NCBI GenBank assembly: GCA_033439295.1
Contig: JAVTLE010000004.1
Location: forward strand, 1,426,012 to 1,490,011
DNA length: 64,000 nucleotides
From: Deuterostichococcus epilithicus
Lineage: Eukaryota; Chlorophyta; Trebouxiophyceae; Prasiolales; Stichococcaceae
Direction of reading: 5' to 3'
Made by a program: the position numbers and the translations under genes. Shown here piece after piece: positions 27,501 to 40,192 of this stretch (positions are counted from its first letter, which is position 1; the number at the start of each line of letters is the position of its first letter). The notes under the pieces were generated by a model that worked only from the letters and a program-made list of their open reading frames with translations, did not search any database and was not told the origin of the DNA.

Positions 27501-30500
27501 GAGTGCCGATAGGTGCCCTGGCAGCACCTGTGGAGGCAAGCGGGGTGTGAAAGCTGGGATGGCTGGGATGGTACAAAGAAAGCTCGGTAAGTAACACGGC
27601 TTGGGAAGTGCTGTGAAGGTGCACTTGCGGCCAGACAAGGTGCACTCTAGAGATGATGTTGCATCGGGGAGGCATACATGTGGTGTTTGAAACGGAAAGA
27701 GAACAAGACAGGTCGCGCCAGCACAGCAGCATGCTTGATACATCCAGGAGCAATGGAAGAAGACTGTTTCCTTGGATGCATCGTGCATGGCACGCAGGAA
27801 CAGACGCTCTCAGAAGCAGCATGGCAAGCCAGCAGTGCGCCAGCAGTTTCGGCAGGCCGCCTCGACAACGCTGCCTCAGGCGGCACGGCAGCCTCACCCG
27901 CAGCGGCAGCAGGTCGAGCGACAGCTCGAGCTCCTCAAAGGCGCCCGCCTCCGGCACCGCAGCCGCCACCTCCGCCTGCGTGCGGCGGGAGGAGGACACG
28001 TGAGCTTTGGAAAAGCAATGTCATTGTGCGAATGGCAGCGGCAGCCTGCAGTGGCACGCGTGGCGCGCGGGCGACATGGGAGGGCGCCAGCGCTGTGGCG
28101 CGCAGCGCACAGCGACACACCACCCACACAGGGAACACGGCTGACGCTGCATTCCGCAGGCAGGGGGCAGGGCACACGACCCACAAACAGAAGGGCATGC
28201 CAGCAGATATGTGCATGTATGTAACAAGCAGGAACCTGGAAGATGCAGGCGGCAGGGTCGCGCGGCGCGCGCAGCGTGGCGTGGTGCCCTAGCATGCGGC
28301 GCCACGGGCTACGCTGCGACGCCGCCACCGAGCAGTCGCGAACCTGCAGCGGGCGGGTAGGGTTTAGGGTAGGGTGGAGGCACGCCCCAGCTCAAGGGTT
28401 GTCCGTGTCGGACAGGCGAGCATCAGGCAGGCCCCACCAGCAGCAGAGAAATGGCGGCTCCCGCGGCGCCGCACGCCGTCAGCATGGGTGGAGGGTCTGT
28501 CGGCCTGCCGGCTGCCGAGGCTGCCGAACCGGTGATGTGCGGCTGGCCCAGGGTCTGCATTGGCTGCTGTGGGCGAGCAGCCTGTGCGGCGGCACAATAC
28601 AACCACGAAACCCGCATCCGTCCGCACAGGCCCCGCAGCCCGCCCTCCCTCAACCCTAAATCCTCCAGTCCGGACACCGTTCCGAGGGTCGGTGCTGGAA
28701 GCTTCGTGAGGGTCATTTCCATCGGACCCGAAATTCAACAAGCGCCGCACCTCCAGGTCGTGCACCGACACGGCCAGCCGCCATGCGTGGCTGTCGCCCT
28801 CCCCATAGCGCTCCGCCCGCACGGCCAGCCCCGACAGCTCCGCCTCCACGCGGCGGGCGCCACCGCCTCGGTGCCGGCCGGGCGGCTGGGGCACGGCGGC
28901 GCCGCGGCCGCCGCGGCGGGTGCTGGAAGCGGCAGAAGTAGCTGCGGCTTCCGGCTCCTCTGGGTCCGCGCACAGTGCCACAAGGACCTGGACAGAGGAG
29001 GGATGGGCGCTCGAGAGTGAAAGTCACTGAGTCGTCTGTGAGCGGCGCACTGCAGAGCTGCTGCCGGAGCGGTGTATCTCGGCAATGTGCCTGCTAGGGC
29101 TCGCTGCAGTGTGGCTAGACACCAGTGAGGCTGTCGCATGAGGCATGTCTCTGAACACAGACACTGGGAAAGGTGCCCATCCCCTGGCATTGCGCAGAGG
29201 CATGCCAGTAACGCTTGGGGGACAGGCAACGTGGACCGAGGCAGCATGAAGCCGCACATTGAAGTTGCGCAGCGTCAGGCGCGCGGCCGGCGGCGGGAAG
29301 GCGCCCGGCGGCGGCTCCGCGAGCGCGCCGCGGCGGGCGCCGCCGCCACTGCTGCCCGGCAACGATGCGTCATCGGCACCGGGAACCACCACATAGTCTT
29401 CGTGCACCTCCGGCGCGCCGCCTGCAGTGCGGGCAGGCGTGTGTCTCAGGGACCGAATTGTCGGAGAACAGTTTGTGGCATTCTCGCCACATTTGAGATA
29501 GTCCTCGTGCACCTCGGACAGGCAGCCGTAAGAGGGTAGGCAACATGCGCGGGCGCATTTCGCAGAGACCAGTGCGCCATCGTTGGCACATCGACCACGG
29601 CGCCGGGAGCAATGCCCTGGACAGGCGCAGCTCACACAACGCAGCCATAGACGAGTCACTCACGCAGGACTGCAGAGTGCATCATGTTTGCTGCAGCTTT
29701 GACTGTGAAGACGGACATGTGCTGATGGGCCAGGAGCGGAAATGGCTTCCGATGTCCAACTCGGTTGTTGCCTGGCAGCTAGCTTAGAGAGTGCCAGGTC
29801 AGAGGAGCGTCTGCCTGCACTGGATAGTCGCACTTCCCGCTCACTTTAAACACAATAAACACAATGTTCAGACGTTAAGTTCAGACGTCCACACCTTCGA
29901 CGCCAGCTCAGCGTCTGGCGGCGTTCCAAGACTCCAGCATCGTGCACACATAGCAGGCAGTCTACGGTTACGGCTACAGTACGCTTTCCACAGCAGGGCA
30001 GGTGATCCTTTCAGATTCTGTACGGGATAATAAATCTGCACCTTCGACGTCCAGCTCGGCGTCTGGCGGCGTGTACCAGATGCCGCGCTCCTCCCACTCC
30101 AGCACCTCCGCCTCGTAGGCGTCTCCACCCGCTGGAGACGCCGCGGTGGCGCCCTCTCCACCGGCTGGAGACGCCGCGCCGCCGCCTGGCCGCGGGCTGC
30201 CGCGGGCGCCGCCGTCCCGGTCCAGCAGCGCGGAGCAGTCCAGGAAGCCCTCGATGAGGCCGGGCGGCGCCTCATCCCTAAACCCCAAACCCTCGCCGGA
30301 CGCCTTGCTGTCACCGCAAGTGCTGCCTCTGTCCGGCGTGCCAGAGTGCGGCGACGGCGCAGCCTGCGACAGGTAGCCCGCCCCGGCCAACGGCGCCAAG
30401 AGGTGCGAGCCGTCAGCACTCGGCAAGTCGGGGTCTGCGCTGCCGCCGCCGCCGCCGTCGCCGCCGCCGCCGCCGCCGCCGCCATCGAGCCAGCCGCCGC

Positions 30501-33500
30501 CGAGGAACACCGACGCCTCCAGCAGGCCCTCGCTGCAGGCAAAACCAGGCACAACCTCGAGCCGAACCTGGCAGCGGCATCTTGAAACCGCCAGAAGCTC
30601 TGTGCGTGACATCGCTGCCCGCTCAGGCTTGAGCTCCTTTACAGCCGTACCGCAGGCACTCCTATTTGTGTCGACAGGGTTCAGCACCTCTGCGCAATAT
30701 CCTGGACCTCGTCTTTCATCCATTGCTCCTGCGCTTCCGCTGCCGCTGCGGGCTCCCGGTGCCGCTTACTGCCAGATGGTGGCGGCTCCGTGCCGCTGTG
30801 CAGCGCAGGCTGCGGCGGCAGCGGAGTGCACTGCCGGGCCAGCCGGGCAAGGCACTGCAGCCCCTCGCGGCTCAGGTTGCTGACCAGGCGGCTGTTACTG
30901 ACGGTGACGTCGAGCAGCCCTGCACGCCCGGAGGGAGCCTGCTCAGTGCTCTGGCGCACAACTGCGCTACCAAGCCGCCTGTGTACTCACACAGCAAACA
31001 CAAACTGCGCAGCAGCACGACAGAGGCCACGTGTCACGAGACAGAGACAGCCACGAGCATTGTGTTTCATACGGCTCGCAAGCAATGACCGCTGTGCAGG
31101 GTCCGACAGGGTCGGGAGACAGGGAGTCACCTGACTCGTGCTCGCCAGGCGCGCACACGAAGATGCGCAGCTCAGTCTCCTGGGCGACACAGTGGTAGCC
31201 GGCTGCTGGCAGCTGCATCGCTGGCAGGTCTGCCACGTCGCACGGCCCCCAGCCGCCACCTCGCTCTGCAGGGTATTGACAATCTCGCAATCAATCCCTG
31301 GTCCAGCCTTGCAGCAAGGCTGGCGTGTACGCAGGTGAACCCAGGCACGAACAATGTGGTCGCAGATGGTTAGGTGCCAGCGTGTATTCCAAGAGGCAAG
31401 CGATTCACGCCCCCAGTGCCATCTTGTCGTTCCAGATGCTGCCATCCGTGGTACTAGCGACCCAGCATCGCATGCGGAGAAGTGACAAAGCAAGCTGCCC
31501 TCACCGTCGGCAGGCGCGACCCACAGGCTGAGCGACTGCAGCACGACTGGCCGTGCCCTCGCGGCTCCATCCCCTGCCCCTGCGGCGGCATCAGGCGCCT
31601 GCTGTTGCTGCTGCTGCGGTGGCCCCGTGGCCCAGCTGGCGCCGCCCAGCAGGAGCGCCGTGGCGACGCCGCCTCCCGAGAGATCGTCAGGCGGCTGAGC
31701 CGGCGGCTCGTGACGCACTGCACAGTCCTGCAGCATGCAGACAAGATTGTGATTGCCGCTCCTGTCATGTGATTGTTGTCGCTTTTGTCGCAAGTTTGTC
31801 GCAGACTCTGGCTGCAGCGTACAGCCGAAGCAAAGTAGGCAGCACTGACTCTTAATAGGGGAACCTGTTGGAGCCACACATGCGGCCTGGCACGGCTGTT
31901 GTGCAGGAGCGCCGTCAGGTGCCACTGCTGCACTGCCTGCACTCGTCCGACCAAATTTGCCGACAATCGTCTCAACAAACAAGGAGGCACAGGAAAGCCC
32001 CCAACCTGCAGGCTGACGGCCCAGGCGGTGGCGGGCTGGTGCTCTGGGCCGGCCGCCGGCGGCGGCGGCCGGGCCGGTGCGTCGCCAACCGCAAAAAAGC
32101 CGGCCAGCCGCCCGATCCAGTCCGCTGACGGGGGCCCTGCGCCGACGCCGCCGCCACCGTCGTTGCTGCTGGCGTCTGGCGCCTGCCTGCGGCTGCTGCC
32201 TGCTGCAGAATCCGCGCAGCCCCCTGGCGCTCCCCGAGCGGACGGCGGGTCTGTGGCGAGCGTGACGCCGCGCAGAGCGACGGACGCAACCGCCTCTGCA
32301 GTTGTGGACGCACCGCCGCCGGCGCGCCTGCGGCGCCAGGGGCAATGCATGACGACTACAAGGCACATCACAACCAGAGGAGTCTGCGCCCCAGACCATG
32401 CGCTGATGCGTGGTCGGATGGCGCCGTCGGCATGATGCCGCGTGCTGAGAAAGTGCCGCGTACTGACGAAGCACATCAAAACGTGACCGAACGGCCATGC
32501 CAGAGCAAGTCTGGAGCTGAAGAGGACAGAAACAGAGTTCACCGCTGCACGTGCACGAGGTCGAGGCCGGCGTCGCTGCCGCAGGACAGCAGCACTGCTC
32601 CCCCTGCTTGTGTCGCCTCCCGGACGGCTGCGCCGCCCTGGCTGCCCGTGGCCCGGCTGCTGCTGGCACCGTTGGCCTGGCGCCGGGCGCACCTGCCGGA
32701 GCTGCCACTGTCGCACCCCTGGCGCAGCGTCACACCATTGGCCTGCAGCAAGAAAACGGCGTATGGTCGCAGCACGGCACCATCCCCCGGCGGGGGGATC
32801 TCCATTTTGCGGCCTTGAGGCATACAGTTGAGCAGACACTGCACAGCCAGACTGGCGCCGCGCATGAAAGCTGGCCAGTGGCGTCAGCGTGGCAAGCGAG
32901 ACGCCGATCTGGAAACCCTAAACCCGCACCTGCAGCAGCGCCGCCGAGGCGTCGAGCGAGCCGCCGAGACACGACACGGCAAAGAGGCGCAGCTCGCCGG
33001 CATGCAGCGAGAATGCCGCAGCGTCCCGGCCGGCCGCAGAGCCCTCCTGCGCTCGACGCACCGACGGGTGGTTTGCCGTGGCTGATGTGGGCGGGCAACA
33101 TTGGGCATGACAGCGCCGCATGCATGGATGCCCCACGAGCCGCCGCGGCTCGAGCAGGCTGAGTGAGCCCGCCCTGCCGGCGGCGGCGTGGCCAGCTTTG
33201 GTTGGCAGTGGGCAGCAGCACAGGTGTGTTACGGAACTGCCGCAGTCTGACGTCGGACGAGGATGCCTGTCAGCATAGCCAGCGCGTCTGGGGCGGTTTG
33301 CACATGTGCCATTGAATGCAAGCGGTGCTCGTCAATGTACACAGGAATGGCGCGCCTGCGACGGGGGGCGCAGCACCGCCGCCAGCCCGGCGTCCAGCAG
33401 CAGCGCGGCCTGCGGGCCGGCAGGCGCGACCGGCCAGCCGGCCGCCCGCGCCGCGGCCGCGACGCCCTCCCGCCACGCCGCCGCCGCGCGCGCCAGCTCC

Positions 33501-36500
33501 GCCAGTGCCGCCAAGTCCGCCTGTGTGCAGAATGTGCAGCAATCTGTCGGCACAGGGGAGCCTGTGGGGCACAGGAGAGCCACAAGGCGCACGAACCAGG
33601 GGGATTGCCGCTCAGCAGTCCCCGCGCATCGCTGCAGGCATGGGTCCCCTTGCAGGGCCTACTGAGGGAGGATACACAGAGTTCAAATTCAATTGTGTCT
33701 CCCGAATCGCACACCTGGCACAGCTCTGCAGTGACGGCCGGGGCGCGCACTCGGAGGCATGCCCCCGCGGCCGCCAGCGCCGCCTCCCGGAAGCCGACGC
33801 CGTCCAAATCGGCGCCTGTTGCGCCGCCGCCGCCGCCGCCGCTGCTGGCGGCGTGCCTGCCAGCGTAAGCCCAGGCGGCGTCCAGATCCGCTGGGCGCGC
33901 CTGCAGCATTGAGGGGCAGTCAGGGAACCTTTCCTGAAGTATCCTATGTCATCTGGCATCCCAAACACCACAACAGTCAGCGCAGCTCCTCGGCCAGTGC
34001 AGTTCGCTTTGCCTGGCGTTCATCCGAAGCGTTCCACAAACAATACTTCAGATAGTTGGCAGCAGTTGTTAATGCGCGCGGCGCCCTTCCTCAGCGCCGG
34101 CAGCTGCCAACATCTCCGCAGCACGGCGCCTCCGCCAGTGCGATGTCGGTATGGGCACAGCAGGGGACTGTCGCAGAACCACACCACGGCGCTCGGCGAC
34201 CAGCGGGCCTCTGCTGTGAGCGCGTGCGCCGCCGCCGTGGCGCGCGGCCCGCCGCCNGGCACCGCAGGCGGCTGATGCGCGTCCAGCACGCGGCTAGCGG
34301 TCAGCGCGCCGCCGCGGCGCTCGCAGCCGGAGCCCACCGCAAAGGGGTCGCCCACCAGGTATGCCTGCGAATGCGATGGATGTCAGCAGCATGCGGTGAG
34401 GGACTGCATACCGGCAAAGCACCCACGGGTCACTGATGTTCGGCTGCCTCGTCCCTGCGGAACTGGGTTTGGATGCGCCATGAGCCGGTCACCAAACAAG
34501 CAAGCAGGCGCACCTACATACATGCATGCTGACAGCACAAATGCCGCGGGTCAATGGGCNTTGGGGGGGGTGTATGTAGGAGTGTGTGGTTTTGGGTTGT
34601 GGAGATGCACCGTGGCGCGCGCCGCGGCACAGTCCAGCTCCAGCTCGCTGCCGCGCTCGCCGGAGCGGCAGCGCGCCACCAGCAGTGGCGCCACCGGCGC
34701 AGCCGGCACGCCGCCCTGCTCCGCGCGCCCATTCGCCTGCATGCACAAGCACCTGTCGTCCGCCAAAGCGCACGAGTCACTGGGGCTTCCGCGTGTGACA
34801 CCTGAACACATACCTGCTACAGGCTCTGGAATGTGGCCCCTGACACCGATTTGCCGTCAGTGGGCGCATCGTTCGTTTGTGCATGCTTTGCCTCGTGAAG
34901 CTGGCGGGCTGCCTCCAGCGGGTCATGATTTGTGTCAGTTGCCAACTTTGACGGATCTGATAATAGTTCTCACAGAGGTCTGGCTTTTTTGTGTGCTCAC
35001 CGGGAAGATGTCAACGGCCAGGTGGCGATGCCCATGCACTGCGCCTGTCCCAAAGGCGCCGCCGCCGCCGCCGTTGCTGCCGGGCAGCTCTAGCACCGCG
35101 CAAATGTGCGAGGCGGACACTAAGGCGGTGAACTGTTGCCGCGGCGGCGCGGGGGCAGAGGCCGCCGACTTGCCGGCCTCGAACTCCTGCAGCAGCCAGG
35201 AGATGGGCGGGTCGGGAGATGGATCAGGTGGGGCAACAGGCTGGGTGCTGTTGGAGGGGAGCTGTAAAGTGCCGTTGAGCCTCAGCCATCTGACGATTCC
35301 GTTGTTACTCTTCGCGGGCAGCAGCTGCTTTCGAGAATCAGGGCAGTCGGCCTGTGACACGCGGAAATGGGAGCGTCAAATGCGTGCATGAATACCGGCG
35401 ACAGCGTCCTACAATATGCCAGTCAGCGGCAATGTACACCCCCCGAAAACACCTGCAGGTCATCGAGGATGGAGTCGATGGCTGCCGCCACCGCGCTGCG
35501 CACGCTGGAATTCCGCCGCCCGGGCGCCTCGAAGGACACAGCCTTCTGGCCATTGCCCTGGCCGCCATCACGGCCCCCGTTCCGGCATCCACTCCGCCCG
35601 TCGTCCCCGTCGCCCGGTTGCGCAGCCGCCGCCGCATCGGCGGCCGCCAGCAGCAGCGGCTCAGCAAACGCCTCCAGCCGTGCGAGCAGCGGCAGGCCCA
35701 GCCACAGGGTGACGGCCCGCAGGCCGACCTCCGCTGCCGGATGGCCGTCGCTGCCGTCCCCGCCATCCACCGGCCGGATTCCTGCGGCGGCGGCACCGGT
35801 GCCAGAGCGCCTCTGCTGGGTCGCGGTGGAGGGCGCCTGCTTGGCAGGCAAAGCAGCGGGCGCGCCGCCGCCCAGTCGCAGGCGCAGCGTCGCCGAGGGG
35901 CGGCCACCCTCCGAGCGCGGGCCGCCGACGCAGCTCAACACGGGGCACACCTGCGGCAGCAGGACGGCACGCTCTGGTAGCATGCTCGGGTAGGCGTCTC
36001 ACGCCACGCCGGTCTCGACCAGGGTCACAGATGGGCCTGGTGGGCCTCAGGATGATATAATCGTCTGCGCCAGGATGTTGTAGTCGCACCTGCACGAGGT
36101 GGGGAGTGCGCCGTGGCGAGCCGTCACGGCTGCTGCCGGGCGGCTGCGGCGGCAGGAAGTAGGGCGCTGGCCTCGCGGTGCCTGGCAGCGGCGGCAGCGC
36201 CCGCAGAACCTCCGCCGCCGCCTCGGGTGGCTGGCTGCCCCTCGCTCTGTGCACAAAGTGCCGAAGGCAAGCCTCAGCATGCTGCCTGGAGGCATTCAGG
36301 TCGTGCATTTAAGCATGCATGAAAGCTTCTTGCATTGGCATCCGGTTCGACATGACCTGCAGGCGGCAGCGCCCGCAGGTCTCGTCAGCAGAGTAAAGCT
36401 TCTGTGTCGTGTGTCGATTGACAGCAGCACCCTCGACATCACGAAACTTGCATCTGCAAGAGGGATGCTCTGCAGCCAGGAGCTCACCCTGCATCGTCCG

Positions 36501-39500
36501 TGGGCAGGTACTCGAGCGCAGACAGCGCATACAGCCGCGCGACCGCTGTGACGGCGCTGCCGCCGCCGCTGCCGCCGCCGCTGCCGCCGCTGCTGGCGTC
36601 GACGACAACGTCGGTGCACTCCAGCTCCAGCCGACCAAAATCTCTGTCGCCTAACGACTCCTCGCCGGCCGTCGTCGAGCCGCTGGCGCCGCCAACAAGC
36701 GCTGCCGCTGATGGATCCAAACCCCGAGAGCCGCTGCTGCCGCCCACTGGCAGCGCAGGGGAGGACGGAGCGGCGTGCTGAGACTCGCCGGCGGTCCCGC
36801 CGCCGCCGCCGGACGCCGCCGCAGGGGAGCCGGCGCCAGACCAGCGCAGCTGCGACGCCGCGGACATAAACGACTCCCCACCCTGCAGCATCGAGTCGCG
36901 CGGCTGCTGAAAGGCGTCTGCAGCGGCGCCATCGGAAACGCTGTCCGCACCGCCCTGCTGCTGCCCGCAGGGCTGCTGCCGCTGCCGCTGCGGTGAAGCG
37001 CCTTCCTGCTGCCGCTGCGGTGCAGCGCCTTCCTGTGGTCCAGAAGCAGCCGGCGCGCGAACGGCGCACGCGGCGGCGGCAGCCACCGCCGCCGTGGGAG
37101 GGTACCAGAGCACCAGCGCCAGGCCTGCGGCCGCGGCGCGCAGGTCCCAGGCGAGGCCCGGCCGCGGCGCCCCGCAGCCGGCCTCGCCGCCGGCCAGGCC
37201 GTGCAGCGATGCAGAGGTGGACCAGAACTGCAAGGGTGCAAAAACCAGGCATCACACCCAGGGCCGGAGACTGGTGGATCATGCATGACGCACGTGCATC
37301 AGCACGAGCTGTATGCTGCTGCAGCTGTCGCAACCGCTCGCCCGCAGAATGAGGCCTGCGCAGGCAGCCCTGTGGCGCAAGGGTGGTGCACCAGCCACTC
37401 ACCACAACAGCTTGCACGCTTGAGCTTGCGGCATGGAACACTTTGAGCGGTGCCGCACCGTATTGGAGAAGCTGTCCCGCAGCGAGCCGAACACCGAGTC
37501 CGCGTCAAAGTACGCTGCCGACGCCGTGCCCAGCGCCACATCCGGGCCGCCGGTTGCGGCGGCGGAGGCTCCGCCCCAGGCGACGCTGCCCGCGAGCGTG
37601 TCGGCCACCAGGCCTCCGAAGTCGGGCAGCAGCATGCCTTCCAGGAAGGAGCGCTGGCCGGCTGGCGGCGGGTCCGCGGCCGCGCTGGGGCTGCTGCAAC
37701 ACGGGAATGTTGTCAGTGCCCTCTGCCCGGTCGACACCATCCTCCAGGTCGTTGTCACATACACACGAGCTAACCCTGTCAGTTTGCTGGTTTTGGCGAC
37801 TTACACAGCTGCCTTGAGCTTCGATACTTTGCGTCTGCTCTGTGCAGCGGCCAACACAGACAGAAGAAAAGCGCACCCAGTGGGTGCCGCCTCGAAGCGG
37901 CTTCCCAGCACCGCCGCAAGCGTGGTCGCCGCGTTGCTGAGCAGCGGCAGGTGGCGCTGCCGCAGCTGCACCCGTAGCGGCTGCAACGACAGCTGCGCCG
38001 CCGCACGCGGGCCGCCGCCGCCCCCGATCGCAGGGTCCGGCCATGTGAGAAGCATGTCCAGCTGTCCCGACACGCCTGCTCCTCCCTCGCCGCAGATAAC
38101 GGCTGTCCTTTCAGCGTGCCGCGGTTCAGAGGCACCGCTATCGGACAGTGAGACAGCACTGTCGCTGCCGGCGCCGCTGATGCTGCTGCCGCTGCCGCGA
38201 GGGGATGCGAGTGACATGCCGTCAGAGCCGCCGCCGTCGCCGCCGCCGCCGTCTGCTGCCTGCGCCGCATGTGCAGGCGCTGCCGCACCCGCGGCGGCGC
38301 CGGCTGCCACAAACGAAGCGTCCACGTCTGGCTCGTTTGAGAGAGCCTCAAGGTCCACAGTCAGGCCCGAGAAGGTAACGGATTTGTGCAGTGCGGCGCC
38401 AGGCGCGGCGGCGTCGGCGGCGTCGGCGGCAGGGCCGCCTGTGGCTGCCACGTCATGGCCGTCGCCGGCATACACCACCTCATCCAGGTGCAGCACCGCG
38501 GCGGCGCCGCCTGGCTCACAATCCCTGCAGCCGCAGGATTCACACGCTGGTCATTTGGGTGTATATGCTCAGTACCGTGCCGCATGTAGCCTTGCGGCAT
38601 TTCTAGCAGCGGTGTCAACCGCCTGATCTGCACCGCTTGGAGGCAGCCGTTCAACAACGCCGCTGGCCTGCTCCAATCCACAACCCGCCAAGCAGCAGAG
38701 GGGAACAGGGCTGAGGAACAGGTTAGCACAGGTGCTGGTGGGAGAAAGTGGAATCTCTCACCTGGCGGCAGCGGAGGCGCGGGCGGCCGGCGGCGGCGGC
38801 AGCTCCACGCGCACGGCGACGCGGCGGGCGGACAGCCTTAGCCCCTGCAGCAGCGCCTCCAGCCCGCCGGCTATAAGCCGCACCCCGTCCGCGACGCGCC
38901 CGGCGCCTGGCCAGGGGGGGGCACTTAGGTTTTCCAATGCTTCACTGTCCAGCTGGCATCCAAATGAGGGATCAACAGGGGACCCCGCGGCAGGGAGGCG
39001 CGCCCTGGGTCCTGAGGGTCTTGACAACAGCACGGCAGGCCCGACTGGATGCAGATTTGCAGGCGAGAGATTGGTATTATGTTTGGCGCGTGCACCTGCC
39101 GCAATGTCGTCCAGCGTCTCAGCAGACCCTGCAGCCGTGTCGTGGAATCCGTTCTGCTGCCCGGCGGCCTCGCCGGCCGCGCCACCAGCAGCGCCTGCGG
39201 TCCGCGGCCGCAGCGTGACCAGGACCTCGTCCAGCTCCAGGCAACAGGGCTGCGATGGTAGGAAACAATGGTTTAGTGCACAGTGATGACACAGCAGCGG
39301 GTCCGCCCTTCAAATCCTTGTGCGTATCTCAAGAGAGGCATGGATGGCAGAGTACTTGCGGCAGACCCGGTCCGATGGTCCCGGCCCACCCCGCACGGTA
39401 TACACAGGCAACATGCACCAATGGCCCTTGCCGCACGCCTGAGTTCACCAGTGACTTGTGGGTATGTCAAACCCTGCACCCCAGACACCACACCTGGGAG

Positions 39501-40192
39501 TACAGCGCAGTGATGGGCACCATCGCACGCGCAGCGCCGACGTAGGCGGCCGTGACTTCCCACCCCGCATCCGGCCCCTGCAGCATTTGGACAGTGCTCA
39601 AGCTCGGGTTGACATCAAGCAGATGTTCCTTGGGCAGACGCACAAGACCAGGCACGACACCTGCCCGGCATCCCCCTTGTATGCCCCGGGGACGATACTC
39701 TCCGCTTTCCCATTCACGGCTTCACGAAGCCTTGAAGGACCCATGGCTCCAATCATACCAAGAGCTGCGCGTCAGGCCGTCGGCCGTCCAGTAGCAGCCT
39801 TTGCAGCTGCAGCGACCCTCCGCTTTTCCTCTTAGAATGTTGAATCCCACAGCATCTCTGTTCCGCACTAACTGCACATTGAGGCATTCGCGATCGAGCA
39901 GCAGGCCCAACGCTTGTCGCTAAAGAATAAAGAGGGGAATGATATATGCCACACAACGACAACCCCTTCCTTCTCCATGGGTCCAACGAGAGAAGCGACT
40001 CACCAGCTGCGCATTGAGGTAGTCACAATCGAGCAGCAGGCTCCGCAGCTGCAGCGAGCCGGACCCGAGCGCTACATCGAGACTGTCCAGGTCCAGGTCG
40101 CCTCGCAGGGCTCGCCCCAGGTGGCGCTTCAGCAGAAAGCGCGCTACGCGCTTGAGCGCCCAATCAGTCGTGCCGCCCAGCATGCTGTTCAA
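24532..40192 (-). CDS. ATG2: autophagy-related lipid transfer protein ATG2, 32 exons
   Basis: Exons: 40192-40004, 39577-39494, 39249-39096, 38906-38762, 38524-37877, 37693-37459, 37227-36488, 36246-36090, 35950-35453, 35351-35001, 34736-34611, 34364-34185, 33900-33715, 33520-33356, 33046-32930, 32838-32543, 32327-32006, 31727-31505, 31265-31131, 30919-30688, 30532-30042, 29421-29237, 28987-28751, 28343-28236, 27975-27898, 27452-27311, 27065-26962, 26623-26492, 26291-26204, 25706-25516, 25181-25023, 24681-24532. They keep phase for 2415 residues; plant ATG2 is nearer 1900. ATG2 bridges ER and phagophore and moves lipid in autophagy. The N-terminal chorein part (DWALKRVARFLLKRHLG, DLDLDSLDVALGSGSLQL), the LDLLPLRVRLDQGTCLFL strand, the CAD region (VDYKPRRVDLSALRAG, VLNLVPWGGVALRL) and the tail (GLRQAGARLQGGFGAAA, GTRNGIDPERYAQRR) fit the family. 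Extra length comes from Gly/Ala/Ser/Gln-rich inserts in exons 5, 7, 9, 17 and 21. An in-frame ATG at 40183 is an alternative start. The exons ending at 33356 and 25516 need GC donors. The donor at 34185 is the least certain. Confidence 0.9.
25193..25203 (-). repeat. telomere-like motif near a 3' splice site
   Basis: In the gene's sense this reads TTTTAGGGTTT, ending about 12 nt before the acceptor of the exon at 25181. Confidence 0.6.
25255..25300 (-). repeat. decayed copy of 3' splice junction (ATG2 exon at 25181)
   Basis: In the gene's sense, CAGGGCCACGCCTC is shared exactly with the true junction, followed by a degenerate match to the next 30 bases (ATGCGGA, GCCGGC). It lies about 115 bp upstream of the true acceptor. 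Confidence 0.85.
28357..28376 (-). repeat. telomere-like motif near a 3' splice site
   Basis: In the gene's sense this reads CCCTACCCTAAACCCTACCC, 14 nt before the acceptor of the ATG2 exon at 28343. Confidence 0.75.
28652..28660 (-). repeat. single telomere-like heptamer within an ATG2 intron
   Basis: One CCCTAAA on the plus strand, about 90 nt past the donor of the exon ending at 28751. It is the only intronic example not close to a splice site. Confidence 0.4.
29887..29938 (-). repeat. decayed copy of 5' splice junction (ATG2 exon ending 30042)
   Basis: This repeats the exon end coding TPPDAELDVEG (plus strand 30036-30090) about 150 bp further into the intron. The shared core is CACCTTCGACG and GCGTCTGGCGGCGT. 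Confidence 0.8.
30275..30292 (-). repeat. telomere-like sequence inside a coding exon
   Basis: CCCTAAACCCCAAACCCT lies within ATG2 exon 21 and would encode GLGFR in the disordered insert. It is either an exonised telomere-like element or part of an intron I did not separate. Confidence 0.5.
32914..32925 (-). repeat. telomere-like motif after a 5' splice site
   Basis: In the gene's sense the donor GTGCGGG runs straight into GTTTAGGGTTTCC, 5 nt past the end of the exon at 32930. Confidence 0.75.
34257..34257. other. ambiguous base in ATG2 exon 12
   Basis: The N falls at the third position of a CCN codon, so the residue is Pro whichever base is correct. Other Ns are at 25906 and 34560 (ATG2 introns), 46363 (TZF intron) and 49453 and 49480 (intergenic). 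Those at 34560 and 46363 sit beside G-runs and look like base-call gaps. Confidence 0.8.
36990..37034 (-). repeat. in-frame tandem repeat in ATG2 exon 7
   Basis: A 24-nt unit is repeated twice with one change, encoding PQRQQEGA followed by SPQRQ in the disordered insert. Confidence 0.7.
39779..39820 (-). repeat. second, more eroded copy of ATG2 exon-1 end
   Basis: The plus strand shares CAGTAGCAGC and GCAGCTGCAGCGA with exon 1 around 40040-40062. It lies further into intron 1 than the copy at 39849. Confidence 0.55.
39849..39912 (-). repeat. decayed copy of 5' splice junction (ATG2 exon 1)
   Basis: This repeats the exon-1 end and donor at 40001-40060 about 147 bp into intron 1. On the plus strand the shared blocks are GCACTAACTGC, CATTGAGG and GATCGAGCAGCAGGC. 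The GTGAGT donor has become TTAGTG. Confidence 0.8.

Noticed and set aside
30987-32708. A 573-codon open frame on the minus strand
   Set aside because: It is a shadow formed by GC-rich sequence across several ATG2 exons and introns; the exons with family similarity use other frames and splice sites here.
31454-32839. A 461-codon open frame on the minus strand
   Set aside because: It merges ATG2 exons 16-18 with introns. Only parts of it (for example the segment ending WAVSLQ) are real exon sequence.
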